A DNA stretch of 64,000 nt from Chthonobacter albigriseus. GTDB lineage: Bacteria; Pseudomonadota; Alphaproteobacteria; Rhizobiales; Pleomorphomonadaceae. The stretch is from NCBI RefSeq assembly GCF_013839445.1, contig NZ_JACDIT010000001.1, forward strand, positions 1,529,935-1,593,934, given 5' to 3'. Shown one piece after another: positions 8,022 through 17,887 of this stretch (its first letter is position 1; the number at the start of each line of letters is the position of its first letter). The position numbers were made by a program, and so were the translations under genes. Under the pieces are notes generated by a model, which ran no database searches, was not told the origin of the DNA, and saw only the letters and a program-made list of their open reading frames with translations.

Positions 8022-11000
8022 ATGCGACGGCTACTGACCGCCTTGGGGCTCCTACTGCTGGCTGCGATCGGGGCCGTCCTGCTACTGCCGTCGCTGATCG
8101 CCTCCGACTGGATCCGCGACCGCATCGTCCGCGAAGTGGAGGCCGCGACCGGGCTCACGGTGTCTCTCGACGGCCCAGTTTCGCTGGCGCTGTTTCCCTC
8201 GCTCGCCCTGGAGGCCCAGGATGTCGGGCTGGCTCTGAAAGACGCGACGGAGTTCGCCCGAGTCCGCGAGATCCGGTTCGGCCTTGCGCTCACCCCGCTC
8301 CTCAATCGTCAGATCGACATCACCGGCCTGGACGTGATCGGCCCGACCGTCGACCTCGCGCTCGACCAGGACGGTCAGCCGAGCTGGACCAGATCCGAAT
8401 CCGGCGAAGAAACCGTTCCGCTCGATGCTGAGCCGGCTGAAGGGGTTGCTGTCGACCCATCGTCGGGCACCGGCGAAGCCGCCGGGTTTTCACTCGCCGT
8501 TCGTCGCCTGACCGTCAGCGAGGGAAGCTTTTCCTGGGCGGACGACCGGACGGGCGCCGAGGAACGGGTCGAAGACATCAGCTTCGAAACCGCGATTTCC
8601 GATCTGTCCGCGCCGGTTCGGATCGAAGGCGGCTTCACAGCCCGCGGCTTGCCCCAGACCCTGACATTGGAGGTCGCTTCCCCGTCGAGTCTGATCGACA
8701 GCCGTCGGGCGAACATCCTGCTCGACCTCACCTCCGCCCTGAGTTTCCTCAGCCTCGAAGGTTCGCTCGACCTCTCGGCGAAGAGTTTCGACGGGATTGC
8801 CGGTATCGCCAGCAAGGACCTGAGGGGCCTTGCCTCCGCGTTTGGCGCAGGCGGCCGCCCGCCCTTTACCGACCTGAAGCTCCAGACGGCCGTGCATGCC
8901 GCGGCCGATCGCCTGGAGGCGACAGGCCTGGACCTCACGCTCGACGGAATGACGGGCAAGGGCGAACTGGCCCTCGCCTTCGCCGGCGCCAAGCCGCGGG
9001 TCGACCTCCGCCTCGCCGTCGATCGCCTCGACCTCGATCGGCTGAACGCCGCGCGCGCGGAGCCGGCGCCGGATGCTCCGGCCGGTGGACCGGCCTCGGG
9101 AGAAGCCGTCGGCGGGAAACGCGCGATCGACCTCTCGCCCCTCTCCCGCTTCGACGGCGGCGTCGAACTGAAGGTGGGCGAGATCACCGGATCGGCGCTC
9201 GCGGACATCGGCCCGCTGACCAATGCGACGCTGATAGCCGTAGTCAAGGACGGAACGCTCGATGCCGCGATCGGCCCGATGACCGTCGTCGGCGGATCGG
9301 CCGACCTGCGGCTCGGCGTGAAGCCCGATAAGGCCGGCGTCCGGGTCGACGGTCGGGTGAAGGCAGGCGGCTTCGACCTGAAGGCGCTGGCCGCCCTCCG
9401 CGGCGCCGCGCTTCCGGTGACCGGCGTCCTGTCCGCCGACGTGGCCTTCGCAGCGGTCGGCGAAACCCCGGACGCCCTGAGGGCGAGCCTGGGCGCGGCC
9501 GGTTCGGTGGCGCTCCGCAAGGGCGTCGTCAGCGGCCTCGGTCTCTCCGACGCCTTCGGCGACCCGGCGGCCGACCGGCTCACGAACCTGGAGGTCGAGG
9601 CGGCCTTCAAGTCGCTGAACTCACCGGTGCGGCTGACCGGATCGGCTGCCTTTCGCAAGGAGCCCTTCACGCTGGACGTCACTGTGGATCCGCGCCGGCT
9701 GATCGCCGGCGGCGATTTCGCCCTTACCGCCAAGGCCGCCTCCAAGCGGCTGGCGCTCTCCTTCGACGGCACGGTCGACCCTGCGCGGGGAATGGTCTCC
9801 GGCGGCTTCGGCCTGGACTCGCCGTCGCTGGGCGCGGCGCTGGCGGTGCTCGGCCGCTCGGCCGGCGACCTGCCGCCCGGCAAGGTCGCGATCTTCGGCA
9901 CCCTGGACGTGGCGCGGGACGCGGTCCGCTTCTCCAACGCCGACTTCACCCTCGCCGAAACGCATCTGGCCGGTGACGTGGCGGTCGCGCTCGCCGGCCG
10001 GCCGAAGATCACCGCGCGCCTGGAGGGCGACGCCGTGGACCTAGGCTCGCTGATCGGCGGCGCCAGCGGAGCCGGCGCACCCGACGCCCCGTCCAGCGGC
10101 GGGAACGCCGGCGGGGGACCGGCCCCGCGGCGTGGCTGGAGCGAGGAACCGCTGGACATTTCCGGCCTGCGCGGCTTCGACGCCGACGTCGCGATCGGCG
10201 CAAACCGCGTGCTCTTCGGCGGTGTCGAGGCGGGACCGGCGCGCCTTACCGTCGTCAACGAGGGAGGCAAGCTGACCGTGGACCTGCCGCGGATGGGCCT
10301 CTACGACGGCGAGGGCGCCGGACGCGTGACCTTGGACGGAGCCGGCGAGGTGCCGGCGTTGGCCGCGAGCTTCCGGCTGGCGGACGTGTCCGCCCTCCCG
10401 CTGCTTTCCGGCGCGGCGGGCTTCACCCGCATCGAAGGCAAGGCAGCGATGGAGATCGACCTGACGGCAGCCGGCGGGTCCGAACGGGCGCTGGCGCAAG
10501 GGCTGAACGGAAAGGCCTCGGTCGCCTTCCGCGACGGCGCGCTCCGCGGCATCGACATCACCAGCCTGCTCCAGTCAGCCGCGCTCAACGTGGTCACCGG
10601 CTTCGGCCAGAACCCGGAGGCCAAGACGGCTTTCCACGCACTGACCGCCACCTTTGCGATCCAGAACGGGCAGGTGACGAACGACGACCTCCGGCTCGAC
10701 GGCCCCTATGTGCGTGCCACCGGCGCCGGCCGCATCGACGTGCCGAACCGGCAGATCGGCTACCGCGTGGTGCCCACGCTGGCCGCCCCGGACGGGACCG
10801 GGGAGGTGAGCTTCGAGGTGCCCGTCATCATCGAGGGAAGCTGGGACGCGCCGCGGATCTACCCTGACATCGCCGGCATCCTGGAGGATCCGAAGGCCGC
10901 CTACGACAAGCTGCGCAAGCTGGGCGGCGCCTTCGGCCGGATCGGGCGGGAAGGCGGCGACCTCGGCGCCGTGCTCGAGGGCCTCGCGCCCGGCCTCGGA

Positions 11001-11579
11001 GCTGCGATCGGCGGCGGCGGGGCTGGCGAAGCCGGCCCTGGCCAGGGTGAAGCCGACCCGCTGAACCAGATCCTGGAGGGTGTCCTGGGTGGCCGCCGGC
11101 CGGCCGGGCAGCCCCCCGGCCTGGACGATCCCGGTATCGAACCGCAGCCGCTTTCGGACCTTCCCGGGCAAGCCCTGCCAGGCGAACCGGTTGCGCCCGG
11201 TCTGCAGGCGCCCGAGCCGGATGCCCAGCCGAGCCTCGGCACGCCGGTCGATCCCGGCATCGGCGGACCGATCGACGAACCAGGCCCGGCGCTCCCGGAT
11301 CCCGCCCCGCTGCCGATGGCGCGCCCCGCGCTGGACGACGCGCCCGTCGCCTTGCCCCCGCCTGACGTGGACCCGGTGGAGGAGCCCCCCGTCGCGGCTG
11401 GCCCCCTGCCCGACGCGCTGGGACCACCGGCAGAGCCTTCCCTCGAACCGCTCCCCGACGAGCCGGGTCCGCTGGCCGATCCGGGCCTCGAACCGCTCCC
11501 TGGCGAGCCCGTCGAACCGCAGGACCCGATGGAGCTCCTGATCCAACAGGGCGTCCAGCAGCTCCTGCCGCAGCAGTAG
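8022..11579 (+). CDS. AsmA family protein with long Pro-rich C-terminal tail
   Basis: 1185 aa. One N-terminal membrane anchor (about residues 3-26, LLTALGLLLLAAIGAVLLLP) is followed by the AsmA N-domain hallmark VEAATGLTVSLDGPVSLALF. Next comes a long repeated beta-groove region, and the AsmA C-terminal domain covers roughly residues 760-960 (GLNGKASVAFRDGALRGIDI). The family bridges the inner and outer membranes and is thought to move phospholipids. The last 150 residues or so are unlike the family core: rich in Pro, Glu, Asp and Leu, with repeated units such as LEPLPDEPGPLADP and LEPLPGEPVEP, ending in a Gln-rich tip. GGGGGGAACGGC precedes the ATG. The gene is monocistronic. Confidence 0.88.
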   Translation: MRRLLTALGLLLLAAIGAVLLLPSLIASDWIRDRIVREVEAATGLTVSLDGPVSLALFPSLALEAQDVGLALKDATEFARVREIRFGLALTPLLNRQIDITGLDVIGPTVDLALDQDGQPSWTRSESGEETVPLDAEPAEGVAVDPSSGTGEAAGFSLAVRRLTVSEGSFSWADDRTGAEERVEDISFETAISDLSAPVRIEGGFTARGLPQTLTLEVASPSSLIDSRRANILLDLTSALSFLSLEGSLDLSAKSFDGIAGIASKDLRGLASAFGAGGRPPFTDLKLQTAVHAAADRLEATGLDLTLDGMTGKGELALAFAGAKPRVDLRLAVDRLDLDRLNAARAEPAPDAPAGGPASGEAVGGKRAIDLSPLSRFDGGVELKVGEITGSALADIGPLTNATLIAVVKDGTLDAAIGPMTVVGGSADLRLGVKPDKAGVRVDGRVKAGGFDLKALAALRGAALPVTGVLSADVAFAAVGETPDALRASLGAAGSVALRKGVVSGLGLSDAFGDPAADRLTNLEVEAAFKSLNSPVRLTGSAAFRKEPFTLDVTVDPRRLIAGGDFALTAKAASKRLALSFDGTVDPARGMVSGGFGLDSPSLGAALAVLGRSAGDLPPGKVAIFGTLDVARDAVRFSNADFTLAETHLAGDVAVALAGRPKITARLEGDAVDLGSLIGGASGAGAPDAPSSGGNAGGGPAPRRGWSEEPLDISGLRGFDADVAIGANRVLFGGVEAGPARLTVVNEGGKLTVDLPRMGLYDGEGAGRVTLDGAGEVPALAASFRLADVSALPLLSGAAGFTRIEGKAAMEIDLTAAGGSERALAQGLNGKASVAFRDGALRGIDITSLLQSAALNVVTGFGQNPEAKTAFHALTATFAIQNGQVTNDDLRLDGPYVRATGAGRIDVPNRQIGYRVVPTLAAPDGTGEVSFEVPVIIEGSWDAPRIYPDIAGILEDPKAAYDKLRKLGGAFGRIGREGGDLGAVLEGLAPGLGAAIGGGGAGEAGPGQGEADPLNQILEGVLGGRRPAGQPPGLDDPGIEPQPLSDLPGQALPGEPVAPGLQAPEPDAQPSLGTPVDPGIGGPIDEPGPALPDPAPLPMARPALDDAPVALPPPDVDPVEEPPVAAGPLPDALGPPAEPSLEPLPDEPGPLADPGLEPLPGEPVEPQDPMELLIQQGVQQLLPQQ

Positions 11580-11620
11580 CCGCGGGCAAAGCCAAGGCCG
11601 ATACGGGCCGAAATCGTGGG

Positions 11621-11640
11621 TGGTCCGCCTGCGCGGACCA
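11621..11640. terminator. Hairpin downstream of the AsmA gene
   Basis: TGGTCCGC-CTGC-GCGGACCA, a perfect 8-bp stem, 42 bases after the AsmA stop and before the convergent hydrolase gene. There is no T-run, so it may be a weak or bidirectional terminator or an mRNA-end stabiliser. Confidence 0.45.
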
Positions 11641-11691
11641 TGACGGCGGGAGGGTGCGTGGGGACATGCGGTCTCCGACGTCGGCGCGCCG

Positions 11692-12462
11692 CTACTCGGC
11701 AGCGATCTGATCGCCGATCAGGCGCGCGACCTCGCGGTGGATTTCCAGGTGGGGCATGTGACCGACGCCGTCGAAGACGTGGGTGGCGATCAGGCCGGGC
11801 AGGCCGTGCGCCTGGCGGGTGGGCAGGATCCGGTCCTGGGTGCCCCAGATCACCTTGACGGGGATGTCGAGGTCGCCGAGTGCGCGGCGGTCGACGGTGC
11901 GCTGCTTGGGGCCGTCGAGGATCGCCTCCGCGATGGCGGCCAGCAGCTCCACCTTGCCGGGCGTTTGCCGGTCCGCGGCGATCTGCGCGGCCATGCGGCG
12001 CGGCGGCGCGTGCTCGAAGCCGAAGAACTGCTCCAGCAGCGGGGCGATCTCCGCCTCCGACCGCGCCACTGCGAATCGGCGGAGGATCCGGTGGTTGATC
12101 TCGGTGCCGAAGCCGCCTGGGGCGACCAGCGTCAGGCTGGCGAGCCGCTGCGGGGTGCGCAAGGCGATCAGGCTGGCGACCGCGCCGCCCATGGAGTGCC
12201 CGACCAGATGGATCCGGGGAAGGCCGAGCCCGTCGAGGCTCTCCGTCACCGCCTTGGCGGCGACCCCAGCGTGACCGGCTTCCGGCCAGTCGAAGGCGCG
12301 GCCGTGGCCCGGCAGGTCGAAGGCGATCGAGCGACGGCGGCGGGCCAGCGCCAGCTGCACGTTGGTCCAGCCGAGCGCATCGCCGGCAAAGCCGTGCAGC
12401 AGCACGATCGGCGGGCGGCCGTCCGCCTCGCCACGGGTGGTGTAGGGAAGGATGTCGGTCAT
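11692..12462 (-). CDS. Alpha/beta-fold hydrolase
   Basis: 256 aa. Oxyanion-loop motif IVLLHGFAGDALGW at residues 19-32 and nucleophile elbow GHSMGGAVAS, with Ser as the likely nucleophile (near residue 99). The acid DIPVKVIWGTQDRILP and the terminal His region FDGVGHMPHLE complete the triad. It resembles single-domain hydrolases related to AcoC, but without the lipoyl domain. The substrate cannot be named. It is followed upstream by the FAD oxidoreductase gene on the same strand (64 bp gap), so the two may be co-transcribed. Confidence 0.82.
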   Translation of the reverse strand: MTDILPYTTRGEADGRPPIVLLHGFAGDALGWTNVQLALARRRRSIAFDLPGHGRAFDWPEAGHAGVAAKAVTESLDGLGLPRIHLVGHSMGGAVASLIALRTPQRLASLTLVAPGGFGTEINHRILRRFAVARSEAEIAPLLEQFFGFEHAPPRRMAAQIAADRQTPGKVELLAAIAEAILDGPKQRTVDRRALGDLDIPVKVIWGTQDRILPTRQAHGLPGLIATHVFDGVGHMPHLEIHREVARLIGDQIAAE

Positions 12463-12526
12463 GTGGAGAAGTCGCCCCTTGCGCCGGCCATGACGGTGCC
12501 GACCGGCCGCCGCATCGGTTGAGGTC

Positions 12527-13510
12527 TCAGCCGGCGGAGGCTGCGGCCTTGGCGACCATCGCCTCGGCGAGACCGTCGCCGGATGTCCAGGCGGCCTCCA
12601 CGCGGGGTGCGATCAGCCAGTCGCCGGCGGCTCCGATCCGCCCGTCCGGGGAGAGCAGGAAAGTCTCGCCGACGGCCTTGTCGACGAGGGCGTAGCGCCA
12701 ACGGTGAACCGCTTCGTAGAGGCGCGCGGGCAGCGGGCCGACGGCGGCCTCCAGCATGGGGACAAGGGCTGCGCGGACACTCTCCGGGTCGTCCTCCAGG
12801 TGCTCGGCCGACCACTGCGGATTGGCCTGGGCGATCCAGGTCTCGCCCTCGCGCCCGGGCTTGGAGGCGCTGCGGGCGACCCACTGCAGCGCGCCCTGGT
12901 CGCGCACCACGTCGAAGCCCGGATCGATCGGCGCGGACAAGGCGGCGATCAGCGTCCAGCAGGGCGCCATCGCGGCGAGCCCGATCCGATCGAATGGCGC
13001 CCCGTAGGCGCCGAGCAGGCCTGCAGCCTGCGGCGCCGGGACCGCCACCACCACCCGGTCGAAGCCGGCCGCCTCGGCGCCGTCGGCGAACGAGAGGGTG
13101 AAGCGGCCCTCGATCTCGTGGATGGCGGTGACCGTGCGCTCCTGCGCCACCGTGAAGCCGTCGACGAGGGCGGTGACGAGGCCGCTCATGCCGGGCATGC
13201 CGACCAGCCACTCCTCCTCGCCGTCCTTGCCGCGCGGCACCCAGGGGGCCGCCGCGCCGATCAGCTTGGCCCGCGCCACCCACGCCTTGAAGGCTGGTTC
13301 GCGGGCGGTGAAGTACTGCGCCCCGTGGTCCGCCGGCCCGCCCTCGGTGCGCCGGGTGGCGAGCCGCCCGCCGAGGCCGCGGCTCTTGTCGAAGACGCTG
13401 ACCTCCGCGCCCGCCTTGGCCAGCTTGCGCGCCGCGGTGAGCCCGGCGATGCCGGCGCCCACCACCGCGACCCGGAGGCCATCGAGCGGATGCAGGTCGG
13501 TGTCGGACAT
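12527..13510 (-). CDS. FAD-dependent oxidoreductase (renalase / amine oxidase-like)
   Basis: 327 aa from the ATG at 13510, chosen for AGGAGCTTCC upstream and because the dinucleotide fold starts at once; a 58-residue upstream extension is unlikely. RVAVVGAGIAGLTAARKLAK (12-31) is the FAD-binding GxGxxG motif, then SVFDKSRGLGGRLATRR with the second Gly-rich/Arg motif typical of renalase-like proteins (COG3380). DHGAQYFTAREPAF follows. The C-terminal part has LLSPDGRIGAAGDWLIAPRVE, the FAD-proximal GD motif, and AWTSGDGLAEAM. These are soluble flavoproteins acting on amines or dihydro-nicotinamide isomers; the substrate here is unknown. Confidence 0.85.
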   Translation of the reverse strand: MSDTDLHPLDGLRVAVVGAGIAGLTAARKLAKAGAEVSVFDKSRGLGGRLATRRTEGGPADHGAQYFTAREPAFKAWVARAKLIGAAAPWVPRGKDGEEEWLVGMPGMSGLVTALVDGFTVAQERTVTAIHEIEGRFTLSFADGAEAAGFDRVVVAVPAPQAAGLLGAYGAPFDRIGLAAMAPCWTLIAALSAPIDPGFDVVRDQGALQWVARSASKPGREGETWIAQANPQWSAEHLEDDPESVRAALVPMLEAAVGPLPARLYEAVHRWRYALVDKAVGETFLLSPDGRIGAAGDWLIAPRVEAAWTSGDGLAEAMVAKAAASAG

Positions 13511-13722
13511 GGAAGCTCCTCGCAAGAACGCTCGACAACGACGGACGGGCTCCGCCGGTTCCGGCGCACTATAGGCGACGGGAGAACCGTTGCGAGTGTT
13601 TTCCGGACCGGATCGGGCGCGGCCCACGGCCCCGCTGCGACATGAAGAATAATTCACTCGGCGCACCCCCGGTGGTTCTGCCATCCTGGTGAAACCAACA
13701 GGGGTGGGAGGGAAGACCGGTC

Positions 13723-14223
13723 ATGAAATGGCTCGTTGTGTCGGGGATGCTCGTTGTTGCCATGTCCGCCCCCGCGGCGGCGGCCGGGGCCAAGTATCGC
13801 GCGGAATCCCAGAGCGCCGATGCGCTCAAGGCCTGGGAGGTCATCGGCGACTTCTGCGCCATCGCGACCTGGCATCCGGATGTCGCCACCTGCGTGATGG
13901 GCGAGCGCGACGGCAAGCCGGCCCGCACCGTCACCCTGAAGGACGGCGGGGTGATCGTCGACAAGCTCGATGCCTACGACCCCTCGACGCTGACCTACGT
14001 GATCAGCACGGTGGAAAGCCCCTGGCCGATCCAGTGGATGATGGCCAAGCTCTCCACCAAGCCAGACGACGAGGGCGGCGCCGGCGTCAAGTGGGTCGGC
14101 ACCTTCGAGCCGAAGGCCGGCACCACGGATGCCGACGCCAAGATCCCGGTCGAGGCCTTCTTTAAGCGCGGCGTCGACGGCATCTTCTCCAAGCTCGGCG
14201 TGGAGCCGAAGGTCGAAGGCTGA
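13723..14223 (+). CDS. Exported SRPBCC (polyketide cyclase-like) protein
   Basis: 166 aa. A clear signal peptide (MKWLVVSGMLVVAMSAPAAA, cleavage near residue 21) precedes an SRPBCC/START-like ligand-binding fold: AWEVIGDFCAIATWHPDVAT, then a Glu/Arg-rich sheet and a C-terminal helix FFKRGVDGIFSKLG. Family members bind hydrophobic ligands; the cytosolic ones include cyclases. Export to the periplasm makes a lipid or aromatic ligand-binding role plausible. GGGAGGGAAG lies upstream. It ends 22 bp from the convergent pyc gene. Confidence 0.82.
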   Translation: MKWLVVSGMLVVAMSAPAAAAGAKYRAESQSADALKAWEVIGDFCAIATWHPDVATCVMGERDGKPARTVTLKDGGVIVDKLDAYDPSTLTYVISTVESPWPIQWMMAKLSTKPDDEGGAGVKWVGTFEPKAGTTDADAKIPVEAFFKRGVDGIFSKLGVEPKVEG

Positions 14224-14245
14224 CCCCCGGCTTCACCGCCTCGGC

Positions 14246-17200
14246 TCACGCAGCATAGACCACCAGGAGGTCCTTGGCGTCGATCTGCGCGCCGGCGCTG
14301 ACGGCCACATCGGCGATCGTGCCGTCGCGCTCGGCGTGGATCGACGTCTCCATCTTCATCGCCTCGATGGAAAGGAGCACGTCGCCGGCCTTGACGGTCT
14401 GGCCCGCCTTCACCGCGAGGGTGGAGACGACGCCCGGCATCGGCGCGGCCACGTGGTTCGGGTTGCCCTCCTCGGCCTTGCGGCGGGTCGTGCGGCCGGA
14501 CGCGGCGCGGCTGCGATCGGGCACCTTGACCATCCGCGGCTGGCCGTTCAGCTCGAAGAAGACGCGCACCATGCCGTCCTCGTCGGCCTCGCCGATCGCC
14601 TGGCAGACGATCATCAGCGCCTTGCCCTTTTCCAGCTCGACCGACAGGTCGTCGCCCTGCGCCATGCCGTAGAAGTAGACCGAGGTCGGCAGCGCCGAGG
14701 TCGGGCCGTAGGTGTCGCGCGCCTTGGCGTAGTCGGAGAACACCTTGGGGTACATCAGGTAGGAGGCGAGATCCTGGTCGCTCGGCGCTTCGCCGAGCTT
14801 GGCGGCGAGTTCGGCCCGCACCGCGTCGAGGTCCGCCGGCGGCAGCAGCGAGCCCGGCCGTACGGTGATCGGGTCCTCGCCCTTCAGGATCTTGCGCTGA
14901 AGGTCGAACGGCCACCCGCCGGGCGGCTGGCCGAGGTCGCCCTTGAACATCTGCACGACGCTTTCCGGGAAGGCGACGTCCTTGGCCGGATCGAGCACGT
15001 CCTCCGGCGTCAGACCCGACGACACCATCACCAGCGCCATGTCGCCCACCACCTTGGACGACGGGGTGACCTTGACGATGTCGCCGAACATGCGGTTCAC
15101 GTCCGCATACATCTGCGCGACCTCGTGCCAGCGCGTCTCCAGCCCCAGTGAGCGGGCCTGCTCCTTGAGGTTGGTGAACTGCCCGCCGGGCATCTCGTGG
15201 AGATAGACCTCCGACGCCGGGCCCTTGAGGTCGCTCTCGAAGGCCGCGTACTTCTGCCGGACGGCTTCCCAGTAGAACGAGATCCGCCGGATCGCTGCCT
15301 GGTCCAGCCCGGTGTCGCGCGCGCCGCCCTCAAGTGCCGCCACGATCGAGCCGAGGCAGGGCTGAGAGGTGTTGCCGGAGAAGGCGTCCATCGCCGCGTC
15401 GATCGCGTCGACGCCTTCCTCCACCGCGGCAAGCACGCTGGCCGCTGCAATGCCGGAGGTGTCGTGCGTGTGGAAGTGAAGCGGGAGGTCCGTCGCGTCC
15501 CGCAGCGCCCGGAACAGCACCCGTGCGGCGTTGGGCTTCAGGAGCCCCGCCATGTCCTTGATGCCGATCACATGCGCACCGGCCCGCTCCAGCTCCTTGG
15601 CGAGCGCGACGTAGTACTTCAAGTCGTACTTCGACCGGGCAGGATCGAGGATGTCGCCCGTATAGCAGATCGCCGCCTCGCAGACCTTGTCCGCGTCGAG
15701 CACCGCGTCCATGGCGACGCGCATGTTCTCCACCCAATTCAGGCAGTCGAACACGCGGAACACGTCCACGCCGTTCGCCGCCGCCTGGGCGACGAAGTAG
15801 CGGACGACGTTGTCGGGATAGTTGGTGTAGCCGACGCCGTTGGAGCCGCGCAAAAGCATCTGCAGCAGGATGTTCGGCGCCTTGTCCCGGATCAGCGCCA
15901 GCCGCTCCCACGGATCCTCGGTGAGGAAGCGCATGGCGACGTCGAAGGTCGCGCCGCCCCAGCACTCCAGCGAGAACAGCCCCGGCAGCGCCCGCGCGTA
16001 GGCCTCGGCGATCTCCGCCACGTCGTAGGTGCGCATCCGGGTGGCGAGCAGCGACTGGTGTCCGTCGCGCATGGTGGTGTCGGTGACCAGCACCCGGCTC
16101 TGCTCGCGCATCCAGGTGGCGAGCGCCTTCGGCCCCCGCGCCTTCAGGAGATCGCGCGTGCCCGGCTGGATCGAGCCCTTGAACGGCGGCACCACCGGAC
16201 GCACGTCGGCCTTCGGCCGCGCCCGCTTGCGCGTCTCCGGATGGCCGTTGACGGTGACGTCGGCGATGTAGGTGAGCAGCTTGGTCGCCCGGTCGCGCCG
16301 CTTCACGGAGGCGAACAGCTCCGGCGTCTCGTCGATGAAGCGCGTGGTGTAGCGGTTCGACTGGAATTTCGGATGGCCGATGATGTTCTCAAGGAACGTC
16401 AAGTTGGTGGCGACGCCGCGGATGCGGAACTCGCGGAGCGCCCGCTGCATCCGGTGGATCGCCTCCTCCGGCGACGGCGCCCAGGCCGTCAGCTTCTCAA
16501 GCAGCGGATCGTAGAAGCGCGTGATCACCGCGCCGGCGTAGGCGGTGCCGCCGTCGAGCCGGATGCCGAAGCCGGTCGCACCGCGGTAGGCGGTGATGCG
16601 GCCGTAGTCCGGGATGAAGTTCTGTTCCGGATCTTCGGTGGTGATGCGGCACTGCAGGGCATGGCCGTTGAGGCTGATGCTTTCCTGCGGCGGGACGCCC
16701 GACGCGGGGGTGCCGATCCTGGCGCCTTCCAGGATGTGGATCTGCGCCTTGACGATGTCGATGCCGGTCACCTCCTCGGTGACGGTATGCTCGACCTGGA
16801 TGCGCGGGTTCACCTCGATGAAGTAGAAGGCGCCCGTGTCGGAATCCATCAGGAACTCGACAGTGCCGGCGCCGTAGTAATGCGTGGCGTGGCCGATCTT
16901 GACGGCATAGTCGGTGAGTTCGGCCCGCTGGGCGTCGTTGAGATAGGGCGCGGGCGCCCGCTCCACCACCTTCTGGTGCCGCCGCTGCACCGAACAGTCC
17001 CGCTCGAACAGGTGCACGATGGTGCCGTGCTGGTCGCCGAGGATCTGCACCTCGACATGCCGGGCTCGCTCGACCAGCTTCTCCAGATAGACCTCGTCCT
17101 TGCCGAAGGCCGCCTTGGCCTCGCGCTTGGCCGTGGTGACCTCCTTCAGCAGCGTCGCCTCGTCACGGATGACGCGCATGCCGCGCCCGCCGCCGCCCCA

Positions 17201-17686
17201 GGATGCCTTCAGCATCACCGGATAGCCGATCCGCTTGGCTTCGGCCTTGATCGTCGCCACGTCGTCCGGCAGCGGGTCGGTCGCCGGCATCACCGGGACA
17301 CCGGCGGAGATCGCCAGGTTGCGGGCGGCCACCTTGTTGCCGAGTTGGCGCATCGTCTCCGGCGAGGGGCCGATGAAGATGATTCCGGCGTCCGCGCAAG
17401 CCTCGGCGAACTCGGGGCTCTCCGACAGAAGGCCGTAGCCCGGATGGATCGCGTCGGCCCCGCTCTCCTTGGCAACCCGGATAACCTCCGGAATGGAGAG
17501 ATACGCCTCGATCGGGCCCAGCCCCCGACCGATCTGGTAGGCCTCGTCGGCCTTGAAACGGTGCAGGGCCAGCTTGTCCTCCTCGGCGAAGACCGCGACG
17601 GTCTTCAGTCCGAGTTCGTTGGCGGCCCGGAAAACGCGAATGGCGATTTCCGACCGGTTTGCGACGAGCAGCTTTGTGATCGGCAC
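14246..17686 (-). CDS. pyc: Pyruvate carboxylase
   Basis: 1146 aa, full length for the single-chain biotin enzyme that forms oxaloacetate from pyruvate, bicarbonate and ATP. Biotin carboxylase domain at residues 1-460, with ATP-loop KASWGGGGRGMRVI near 160 and IEVNPRIQVEHTVTEE near 290. Carboxyltransferase domain about 530-810, starting VTDTTMRDGHQSLLATRMRT, with metal-ligand region HFHTHDTSG. The biotinyl domain ends the chain with EAMKMETS; the biotin Lys is K1111. The start is a GTG at 17686 with AAAGGGGG about 8 bases upstream. It supplies C4 acids and so complements the ethylmalonyl-CoA pathway. Confidence 0.97.
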   Translation of the reverse strand: MPITKLLVANRSEIAIRVFRAANELGLKTVAVFAEEDKLALHRFKADEAYQIGRGLGPIEAYLSIPEVIRVAKESGADAIHPGYGLLSESPEFAEACADAGIIFIGPSPETMRQLGNKVAARNLAISAGVPVMPATDPLPDDVATIKAEAKRIGYPVMLKASWGGGGRGMRVIRDEATLLKEVTTAKREAKAAFGKDEVYLEKLVERARHVEVQILGDQHGTIVHLFERDCSVQRRHQKVVERAPAPYLNDAQRAELTDYAVKIGHATHYYGAGTVEFLMDSDTGAFYFIEVNPRIQVEHTVTEEVTGIDIVKAQIHILEGARIGTPASGVPPQESISLNGHALQCRITTEDPEQNFIPDYGRITAYRGATGFGIRLDGGTAYAGAVITRFYDPLLEKLTAWAPSPEEAIHRMQRALREFRIRGVATNLTFLENIIGHPKFQSNRYTTRFIDETPELFASVKRRDRATKLLTYIADVTVNGHPETRKRARPKADVRPVVPPFKGSIQPGTRDLLKARGPKALATWMREQSRVLVTDTTMRDGHQSLLATRMRTYDVAEIAEAYARALPGLFSLECWGGATFDVAMRFLTEDPWERLALIRDKAPNILLQMLLRGSNGVGYTNYPDNVVRYFVAQAAANGVDVFRVFDCLNWVENMRVAMDAVLDADKVCEAAICYTGDILDPARSKYDLKYYVALAKELERAGAHVIGIKDMAGLLKPNAARVLFRALRDATDLPLHFHTHDTSGIAAASVLAAVEEGVDAIDAAMDAFSGNTSQPCLGSIVAALEGGARDTGLDQAAIRRISFYWEAVRQKYAAFESDLKGPASEVYLHEMPGGQFTNLKEQARSLGLETRWHEVAQMYADVNRMFGDIVKVTPSSKVVGDMALVMVSSGLTPEDVLDPAKDVAFPESVVQMFKGDLGQPPGGWPFDLQRKILKGEDPITVRPGSLLPPADLDAVRAELAAKLGEAPSDQDLASYLMYPKVFSDYAKARDTYGPTSALPTSVYFYGMAQGDDLSVELEKGKALMIVCQAIGEADEDGMVRVFFELNGQPRMVKVPDRSRAASGRTTRRKAEEGNPNHVAAPMPGVVSTLAVKAGQTVKAGDVLLSIEAMKMETSIHAERDGTIADVAVSAGAQIDAKDLLVVYAA

Positions 17687-17725
17687 CCTGATGCCCCCTT
17701 TGGGATGTCGGTCTGGATCGGTTTA

Positions 17726-17741
17726 GATCGTTTACACGATC
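17726..17741. promoter_or_regulatory. Inverted repeat upstream of pyc
   Basis: GATCG-TTTACA-CGATC lies 40 bp upstream of the pyc GTG in an AT-richer patch, with GTTTAGATCG overlapping it. Position suits a promoter operator or a -10 region on the minus strand. Inference only. Confidence 0.3.
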
Positions 17742-17887
17742 GGACGCCTGCACGGAAAGACGGCATGGCGCGGAACGCGACAGATCCGCAGGTCGGCTGG
17801 CGCCGGCAGCGGCCCAAGGCCCCGGAATCCGGCATCGGAATGCAGGAAATGCATGCCTGCATTGCGCCAGGGGCATCCTGAAGAAGC

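Noticed and set aside
15197-17881. 894-codon open frame antisense to pyc
   Set aside because: Arg/His/Val-rich translation typical of the reverse frame of a high-GC gene; no domain signature, and the opposite strand is unmistakably pyruvate carboxylase.
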